In this document: positions 7,101 through 11,904 of the stretch, one piece after another
Layout: each line of letters starts with the position of its first letter
Numbering within the stretch: the stretch's first letter is position 1
NCBI GenBank assembly: GCA_030916925.1
Contig: JAUPVU010000018.1
Location: 1 to 11,904 of the forward strand
DNA: 11,904 nt
Reading direction: 5' to 3'
Source: Patescibacteria group bacterium
GTDB lineage: Bacteria; Patescibacteriota; WWE3; 2-01-FULL-39-13
Translations under genes and position numbers: made by a program
The notes under the pieces: model-generated
What the model was told of the DNA's origin: nothing
Database searches by the model: none
The model's input: the letters and a program-made list of their open reading frames with translations, nothing else

Positions 7101-7617
7101 AAATGAAGAAAAGCTTGTAAATAGAGCAAAAAAAGATAAGAAGGCGTTTGGCAAATTATACGAATATTATTGGCCAAAAGTTGTTCGTTATTTGCAAAAT
7201 AAAGTTAATGGAAATTTACAAACGGCCGAAGACCTTGCATCAACAACTTTTGAAAAGGCCCTTAAGAATATTTCAAGTTATAAATGGCAAGGAACTTCCT
7301 TCTCTGCGTGGATTTATAAAATCGCATACAACACATATGTAGATTATTTACGCGGTTTAAAAACAACCGTGGAATTGGACATTGAACACTTAATTCCTGA
7401 TTCCAGGGCTTCAATAGAAGATAGACTTATCGACGATGAAATTTCAATTACATTAAAAAATTTATTGACCAATTTGAAAGACCGGGAGCAAGTAATTATA
7501 AAACTGAAATTTTATGAAGGTTATTCTAACAAAAAGATTGCAGAAGTTCTAAATATTAGTGAAACAAATATTGGAACAATTATAAACAGAGCTATTACAA
7601 AGTTAAGAGATATTTAA
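7093..7617 (+). CDS. ECF-type RNA polymerase sigma factor
   Basis: The 174-residue protein has the two-domain layout of group 4 (ECF) sigma factors. Region 2 spans about residues 18-88 (AFGKLYEYYWPKVVRYL, AEDLASTTFEKAL, then FSAWIYKIAYNTYVDYLR), which binds core polymerase and recognises the -10. Region 4 spans about 122-174, with a helix-turn-helix YSNKKIAEVLNISETNIGTIINRAITKL for the -35. I chose the ATG at 7093, in the ATGCTTGA overlap with the preceding stop. An earlier in-frame ATG at 7030 would add 21 residues with no domain match. The 8-nt overlap implies translational coupling with the MurF-like gene, the position often held by an anti-sigma partner. No typical anti-sigma gene (zinc-binding or single-TM) is nearby. 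Targets cannot be read from the sequence. Confidence 0.9.
   Translation: MLENEEKLVNRAKKDKKAFGKLYEYYWPKVVRYLQNKVNGNLQTAEDLASTTFEKALKNISSYKWQGTSFSAWIYKIAYNTYVDYLRGLKTTVELDIEHLIPDSRASIEDRLIDDEISITLKNLLTNLKDREQVIIKLKFYEGYSNKKIAEVLNISETNIGTIINRAITKLRDI
7614..7617. other. Shared TTAA stop codons of convergent genes
   Basis: The sigma factor ends in TAA at 7615-7617 and the MurA-like gene, on the opposite strand, ends in TAA read from 7616 to 7614. The two stops sit in one TTAA palindrome, a 4-nt convergent overlap. No hairpin with a T-run is visible on either side, so there is no sign of a factor-independent terminator between the two transcription units. Confidence 0.9.
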
Positions 7618-8816
7618 CTTGCTCTTGGAATTAATTTTAAATCAAGATTTTCTAAGGTTTCTTCTAAAAATGGTATATAATCAGAAATTTTCTCGATATC
7701 TGTTACGATACTGTTTCCGATGTAAGAAATCGCAGCAGCTAACACTACTCCACCCCATCGCCCATTTGGGATTGGTAACTTAAAAGTAACTAATACTGAT
7801 GGCTTAACAGTTAGTTGTAATATTTTATTCTCCGCGTGTTCATAGCTAATATAACAACCCATTATATTTAATGTCTTTATTAGATCTCTAATATCAAAGG
7901 AATCTCTACAAGTTATACTAACTTTTTTCTCGCCATAGAGAGTATGAAATAGTAAGAGATAACCTAATTCGTCGGGGTTTGATGAAATATAGTTGTATTT
8001 AGTCTTTAGTATTTTTAAATCCTGCCAAATTTTCAAAACGTTTGATTTGACTTCGTATGTTGCGCCTATTTCATCCAAATCCATTAAAAACCCTAATGAC
8101 AGTTGCAAATCCACTCCTTTAATATTTAACTCACCATCAGTTAGAACTGCTAGCATCGCATAGAAATTTACCTCCGAAACATTTGCGGTTACAGTATATT
8201 TATCCTTTTGCATATATTCTTGGTCATTAAAAATTCTAAGTGGATTAGGTTTATTATCAAAATCAATATGAATTTTCGGATAAATATATTTTAATATCGA
8301 ATAGTTTAATAAAGCATAGAAGTCTTTTTGAAAAGAATGTATATGATATTTTGGTAAAACACCGTTGTTTTGTATTGGGGCTTGTATTAAGAAGTAATTA
8401 TCATCCGAAAATTCAACATTACATCCTAATCTTTTATATCTGGGTAAATGAGTCCTAAATTTTAGTGGAACTTTTACAGAATACTTTTTTGCGAGTACCA
8501 GGTTAATAAATATTTCACAAAAGGTTGGCGATAAATCAGGTAAAAGGTGGACAAAATCGGGATCGAAGGTATTCCAATCGACATCAACACTGATTTGAGT
8601 AATCGAAATCCAATTAATTTCTACACCTAATAATTCTAGATTTTTTAAAAATGATAAAAATATATTTGTACGAGGAGCATTTGAAATAATTTTCTTTTCT
8701 CCTGTAAGCACTGCGAGGCAAGTATTAGCTATCGCCGAATTTGTATCACCAGATACATCAACATCTCCATGCGCAGACCAACCACCTTTAATTAAATATG
8801 TTGAAGCTAAATTCAT
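7614..8816 (-). CDS. Divergent MurA/EPSP-synthase-fold protein, probably not an active MurA
   Basis: MurA transfers enolpyruvate from PEP to UDP-GlcNAc, the first committed step of peptidoglycan synthesis. This 400-residue protein has MurA length and frame. The N-terminal GDVDVSGDTNSAIANTCLAVL (17-37) matches GEVxxSGAKNAALPxxAAxL, and the C-terminal GRWGGVVLAAAISYIGNSIVTDIEKISDY (352-380) matches DLRAGAALVxAGLxAxGxTxIxxIxHIDRGY. Catalytic positions are lost: the substrate lysine of SGAKN is threonine (T25), the loop carrying the PEP-binding cysteine (GGCTIGARP) is shortened and has no cysteine (about 112-123), and the arginine of HIDRGY is replaced. An aspartate in SSNPDELG (278-285) may match the catalytic Asp. 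It starts 16 nt after ftsI with no Shine-Dalgarno motif. A paralogue with a new or structural role is the likeliest reading. Confidence 0.75.
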   Translation of the reverse strand: MNLASTYLIKGGWSAHGDVDVSGDTNSAIANTCLAVLTGEKKIISNAPRTNIFLSFLKNLELLGVEINWISITQISVDVDWNTFDPDFVHLLPDLSPTFCEIFINLVLAKKYSVKVPLKFRTHLPRYKRLGCNVEFSDDNYFLIQAPIQNNGVLPKYHIHSFQKDFYALLNYSILKYIYPKIHIDFDNKPNPLRIFNDQEYMQKDKYTVTANVSEVNFYAMLAVLTDGELNIKGVDLQLSLGFLMDLDEIGATYEVKSNVLKIWQDLKILKTKYNYISSNPDELGYLLLFHTLYGEKKVSITCRDSFDIRDLIKTLNIMGCYISYEHAENKILQLTVKPSVLVTFKLPIPNGRWGGVVLAAAISYIGNSIVTDIEKISDYIPFLEETLENLDLKLIPRAS

Positions 8817-8832
8817 ACAGTGTAATACTAAA

Positions 8833-10536
8833 TTATTCTTTATCAGGTCGCAAATTATAGTAGTTTGCTAATTCTTCTGCTAGCGACATCCAAAGTGGAA
8901 CTGCAGTCTCTGCTGCATATCCACTTGGTGATGAAGGTTCCTCAAGCCTAATTAGCATTACAAAATTTCTATACGAAGGGAAAAACCCGACAAAAGTGGC
9001 GTTAGTTCTATCCGCATCATAACCTCCGGACACAGGAACTTGAGCTGTTCCAGTTTTTCCAGCAATTTGATATTTTTTAGATACGAAAAATTTAGCTTCA
9101 CCACCGGCAACGGCTTCAGTCAGCATTCCAACCATTTCATCTGCCGTTTGTGTACTAATCGGCCTTGAGAGGATCTCTGGCTCTGTTTTAGATGATCCAT
9201 CTGGACCAGATACTTCTTCCACTACGTAAGGTTTCATTAAAAAGCCCTTATTTGCGATTGCAGAAAATGACATTGCAACCTGTAACGGTGTTACAGAAAT
9301 ACCTTGTCCAAAAGACGCATTCGCTAGCTCAATTTCCTTAAGAGGCGGATTCGAATATATTAGCCCTCGCTCTTCACCATCAAGATCAATAGATAATTTC
9401 TTGCCTAAATAAAAATCTGAAAAATATTCCAGCAATGCTTTGTCTCCAATCTGTGTGCCAATCCATGCCATCCCCATATTATTTGAATGCTGAAGAATCT
9501 CGGTCATTGTTTCTTCACCATGGTGCTTGCCATCCCAATTGTCTATTGTATGTCCAGAATAAATTTTTGGCCCAGTATCGTTATAAACCGAATTTTTACT
9601 AATCCGCCCTGAATCCATCGCCGAGGCCATCGTAATTGGTTTAATAACAGAACCCGCTTCATACACTGTTCCGATAGCAGAATTTCTTAATAGATTTTTC
9701 TCATCGACAAAATCAGCATATTTATCCAAATCAAATACAGGATAATTTGCCATCGCAAGAATTTTTCCTGTTTCGGGATGAACTACTATAACGCTACCCG
9801 ATTTTGCATTATATATATCAACACCACGCTTTATACTCTTCTCAGCTAGAAATTGAACATTACGATCGATTGTAAGATGTAAATCACTACCATTAACTGG
9901 TTCAATTACCTCAGTGTTTCCCCATAAAATTATGTTACCTGATGCCGATTGTTCTTGAAATTTGTTACCAGGGGTTCCAGCTAGATCACCTTCATAGTAT
10001 TGTTCTAATCCGTAATATCCAACATCCGTGCCATATTTATCTTTACCCACAAATCCAAGTAAATGGGCTAACATATCATCTTCAGGATATTCTCTAACGT
10101 AGTAAGGCTCAATAATTACGCCAGGAATTTTAAGACCTTCTAATATTGTTTTTTGTTGGTAATCTAAATTCGTTAATAACTTGGCTCGTCGGGTTTCTTT
10201 TGAGAGAATGTTTCTAACCTCATTTCGATCATATTCGATTACTGTATCTAGCCCATGTAATAATTCAGTTTCATCCGTCTTGTCAGAGGCTTCATAATAT
10301 AAATCATATTTTTGAATACTTTGAGCGACTGGATATTTATCTGAAGAATAAATCGTACCTCTTTTAGAAGGAATAATATCTCCCTTCCATTGTTGTTGCT
10401 TGGCTTCTGCCCTATATCTTGAAGTATTAAGTACTTGGATTTGAAAAAGTCTAAAGATAATGAAACAAGTTGCAAAATATAAAAAATATTTTGGCAGTGC
10501 TAATCGAAAATTTTTGCTGTCGCTGAATTTCCTCAT
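8833..10536 (-). CDS. ftsI: Class B penicillin-binding protein, FtsI-type transpeptidase
   Basis: This is the septal DD-transpeptidase that cross-links peptidoglycan made by FtsW. The 567-residue protein has a short cytoplasmic tail, one transmembrane helix (about 15-34), and a PBP dimerisation/pedestal domain (about 52-210) beginning with PSKRGTIYSSD. The transpeptidase domain has all three active-site motifs: SxxK as SVIK (296-299, Ser296 nucleophile), SxN as SNN (351-353) and KTGTAQ (494-499). No C-terminal PASTA repeats are present. It starts 8 nt after the ftsL-like stop and precedes the MurA-like gene by 16 nt, so it belongs to the right-hand minus-strand run. Assignment to FtsI over an elongation PBP2 rests on the rsmH-ftsL-ftsI order. 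Confidence 0.96.
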   Translation of the reverse strand: MRKFSDSKNFRLALPKYFLYFATCFIIFRLFQIQVLNTSRYRAEAKQQQWKGDIIPSKRGTIYSSDKYPVAQSIQKYDLYYEASDKTDETELLHGLDTVIEYDRNEVRNILSKETRRAKLLTNLDYQQKTILEGLKIPGVIIEPYYVREYPEDDMLAHLLGFVGKDKYGTDVGYYGLEQYYEGDLAGTPGNKFQEQSASGNIILWGNTEVIEPVNGSDLHLTIDRNVQFLAEKSIKRGVDIYNAKSGSVIVVHPETGKILAMANYPVFDLDKYADFVDEKNLLRNSAIGTVYEAGSVIKPITMASAMDSGRISKNSVYNDTGPKIYSGHTIDNWDGKHHGEETMTEILQHSNNMGMAWIGTQIGDKALLEYFSDFYLGKKLSIDLDGEERGLIYSNPPLKEIELANASFGQGISVTPLQVAMSFSAIANKGFLMKPYVVEEVSGPDGSSKTEPEILSRPISTQTADEMVGMLTEAVAGGEAKFFVSKKYQIAGKTGTAQVPVSGGYDADRTNATFVGFFPSYRNFVMLIRLEEPSSPSGYAAETAVPLWMSLAEELANYYNLRPDKE

Positions 10537-10544
10537 AAAGGATT

Positions 10545-10829
10545 TTATCTATATGCGTATGCCGGAACATCCATATAGTCTACATTTGCTTTAACAAACT
10601 GAGATGTCTGGATTCTATCATATAAAACAGCCGTAGAATTTAACCTATTCAATTCGGTGGTCAGATAGTAATTGTATTTTTGTTGATCATCGATTTTGCT
10701 TTCTATATCTCCTAAATTAGCGCCAGCTAAAGCAACTTTGTCTGACATGTATAAACTACTTACAAAGCTTAGGACTAATCCAATGAAAAGTATTAAATTT
10801 AAGATTTTTAGATATTTACTGTTTTTCAT
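10545..10829 (-). CDS. ftsL: FtsL-like bitopic division protein
   Basis: The 94-residue protein has a short basic N-terminus, one transmembrane helix at about residues 8-28 (KILNLILFIGLVLSFVSSLYM), and an extracytoplasmic helical region (about 33-75, LGDIESKIDDQQKYNYYLTTELNRL) with heptad-like spacing of leucine, isoleucine and tyrosine that fits a coiled coil. FtsL pairs with FtsB/DivIC and FtsQ and activates FtsWI. Sequence identity in this family is minimal, so the call rests on size, topology and the position between rsmH and ftsI. The start lies 14 nt inside the rsmH 3' end. A weak GAGA 5 nt upstream may serve as ribosome-binding site. No separate ftsB is seen. Confidence 0.8.
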   Translation of the reverse strand: MKNSKYLKILNLILFIGLVLSFVSSLYMSDKVALAGANLGDIESKIDDQQKYNYYLTTELNRLNSTAVLYDRIQTSQFVKANVDYMDVPAYAYR

Positions 10830-11679
10830 AGATTCTCATTTTTGCGCTTCTTGATGGAGGATTTTTTTCGACTTCATCAAGCGACGCTTCTATTGGCTTC
10901 TTTGTGATTGATATAAGCTGCTGCGATTCCGCCAATGATTTTGCAATCTCATCTTCGAGTGAATGAAAACTGATGATTACTAGTCGTCCACCCGTTTTTA
11001 GTAGCGGAATCGCATTAGCCAGTGATTCTCGCAAAGAATCAAGTTCACTATTAACTGCAATTCGTAATGCTTGAAATGTTCTTGTAGCAGGATGTAATTT
11101 GCTATGAGGATATTTAGAGGCTTTTCTAATTACCTCCGCCAAATCCGAAGGAGTATTAATTTTCCCGTTTTTTACAGCAATTTTTATTGCTTTTGAAAAT
11201 ATTCTAGCTTGTGGATCTTCACCGTATTCAAAGATTAATTTACTCAATTGATCTTCATTTAACAATCTTATTAAGTCGATTGCCTTCACACCAAGAGTTG
11301 TATCCATCCTCATATCTAATTCCCCGGTATCGTGAAAACTAAAACCACGAGCTGAATCTTTAAGCTGACCAAGGTTTAATCCGAGATCATATAATATTCC
11401 TGCTACTTTATCTTCCAGAGGAATTTCATTCAATTTACTGAAATTCATATGAAGAATTTTTAATGTGCCACTTTCTAATTCCTTTCCAAATCTTTCTCGA
11501 CAATGTTCAATTGCTTCATGATCGGCATCAATTCCAATTACTCTTGCTCCTCTTTCCAAAAGTAGAGAAGTATGTCCTCCAAGTCCCAAATTACAGTCAA
11601 TATATAGCTCATTTGTTTGAACGTTCAGCGCATCCAATGCTTCTTTATACATGACTGGAAAATGATCTGTTTTATACAT
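10816..11679 (-). CDS. rsmH: 16S rRNA (cytosine1402-N4)-methyltransferase RsmH
   Basis: RsmH (MraW) uses S-adenosylmethionine to methylate N4 of C1402 in the ribosomal decoding site. The 287-residue product has HFPVMYKEALDAL (6-18), the SAM-binding YIDCNLGLGGHT (26-37), GIDAD (49-53), the family block RGFSFHDTGELDMRMD (111-126), HPATRTFQALRIAVNSEL (196-213), ISFHSLED (236-243) and a C-terminal PPSRSAKMRIYEK (274-286). The ATG at 11679 is chosen over an upstream frame start at 11733 because family similarity begins there and a GGAG sits 8 nt before it, the one clear Shine-Dalgarno motif in this window. The gene overlaps the mraZ stop by 8 nt (ATGTATAA). It occupies its standard place after mraZ. 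Confidence 0.98.
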   Translation of the reverse strand: MYKTDHFPVMYKEALDALNVQTNELYIDCNLGLGGHTSLLLERGARVIGIDADHEAIEHCRERFGKELESGTLKILHMNFSKLNEIPLEDKVAGILYDLGLNLGQLKDSARGFSFHDTGELDMRMDTTLGVKAIDLIRLLNEDQLSKLIFEYGEDPQARIFSKAIKIAVKNGKINTPSDLAEVIRKASKYPHSKLHPATRTFQALRIAVNSELDSLRESLANAIPLLKTGGRLVIISFHSLEDEIAKSLAESQQLISITKKPIEASLDEVEKNPPSRSAKMRIYEKQ

Positions 11680-11904
11680 CTTGATCTCCAGTTTTGGCAA
11701 GACGATCAGCAACTTCGCCGCTTGAATCACCAATATCTTTTAGTTTTGCGTTCCAATTGGTTGAATCCCAAAGCTCAACCCATCTTCCAAGTCCTAGAAA
11801 AATGCCTTCTTCAGATAAATTTGAATAATCCATCAAAAAAGGTGGAATTACAAAACGACCTTGTGAATCAAGCTCGATTTCGCTTGCTCCTGCGAATAGA
11901 AAAC
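11672..11904 (-). CDS. mraZ: Transcriptional regulator MraZ, C-terminal part (runs off the window)
   Basis: The minus strand from the right edge reads 76 residues to a TAA at 11674-11672. It includes IELDSQGRFVIPPFL (9-23), matching the second SpoVT/AbrB-type DxxGR DNA-binding motif of MraZ, and GIFLGLGRWVELWDSTNW (33-50), matching the conserved segment that follows it. MraZ forms ring oligomers and binds repeats upstream of its own gene to control the dcw cluster. Those repeats and the N-terminal half lie outside the window. Its last codons contain the rsmH ribosome-binding site and start codon. The C-terminus (residues 60-76) is polar and charged, as in many members. Confidence 0.92.
   Translation of the reverse strand, partial: FLFAGASEIELDSQGRFVIPPFLMDYSNLSEEGIFLGLGRWVELWDSTNWNAKLKDIGDSSGEVADRLAKTGDQDV

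Noticed and set aside
11680..11733. N-terminal extension of rsmH to position 11733
   Set aside because: The added 18 residues do not match RsmH, overlap mraZ coding sequence, and the ATG at 11679 has the proper GGAG spacing.
1..11904. CRISPR arrays, tRNA/rRNA genes, insertion sequences, phage genes
   Set aside because: No spaced direct repeats, cloverleaf-like RNA, transposase frame or terminal inverted repeats were seen. The window is almost wholly coding.
1..11904. Alternative genetic code (TGA read as glycine, as in Gracilibacteria/SR1)
   Set aside because: TGA serves as a terminal stop for the MurF-like gene and for the small membrane protein, and conserved genes contain no in-frame TGA.

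Overview
The window is a compact, AT-rich stretch of a bacterial chromosome carrying a rearranged division and cell-wall (dcw) cluster. Reading down the minus strand from the right edge, the order is mraZ (partial), rsmH, ftsL-like, ftsI/PBP, a divergent MurA-like protein, then ftsW, murG, ftsQ, ftsA, ftsZ and a small membrane protein. Near-absent intergenic space, many overlapping genes, few Shine-Dalgarno motifs, a MurG with a GGHHNSAL loop and standard use of TGA as stop together suggest a Candidate Phyla Radiation (Patescibacteria) genome of the Microgenomates/Katanobacteria/Dojkabacteria type. That placement is an inference from style, not a phylogenetic result.

Layout: positions 1-15 match the 3' end of an Illumina adapter, so the left edge is a contig end. 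Positions 18-425 (+) hold the tail of a multi-pass membrane protein, probably an MFS transporter. It converges on, and overlaps by 15 nt, a 60-residue single-helix membrane protein (411-593, -) that follows ftsZ. From 598 to 6208 (-) lie ftsZ, ftsA, ftsQ, murG and ftsW, with gaps of 1-4 nt or an overlap. Positions 6209-6275 form a short divergent intergenic region with a good -10/-35 pair facing ftsW. From 6276 to 7617 (+) a two-gene module runs against the cluster: a shortened MurF/Mur-ligase-like protein whose ATP-binding P-loop is gone, overlapping by 8 nt an ECF-type sigma factor. Its stop codon shares a TTAA palindrome with the stop of the MurA-like gene (7614-8816, -). From 8833 to the right edge (-) come ftsI, ftsL-like, rsmH and mraZ.

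Working together: MurG makes lipid II; FtsW and the class B PBP polymerise and cross-link septal peptidoglycan; FtsQ and FtsL form the connecting membrane subcomplex; FtsZ and FtsA make and anchor the Z-ring; RsmH methylates 16S rRNA and MraZ is the cluster's usual transcription regulator. The enzymes that build the UDP-MurNAc-pentapeptide (murC, D, E, a full F, mraY, ddl) are absent here. In their place the cluster has two apparently catalytically degraded relatives of peptidoglycan precursor enzymes, one MurA-like and one MurF-like, on either side of a sigma factor. This MurF-like/sigma/MurA-like block is the most unusual part of the window. A role as a precursor sensor linked to transcription is a testable but unproven idea.
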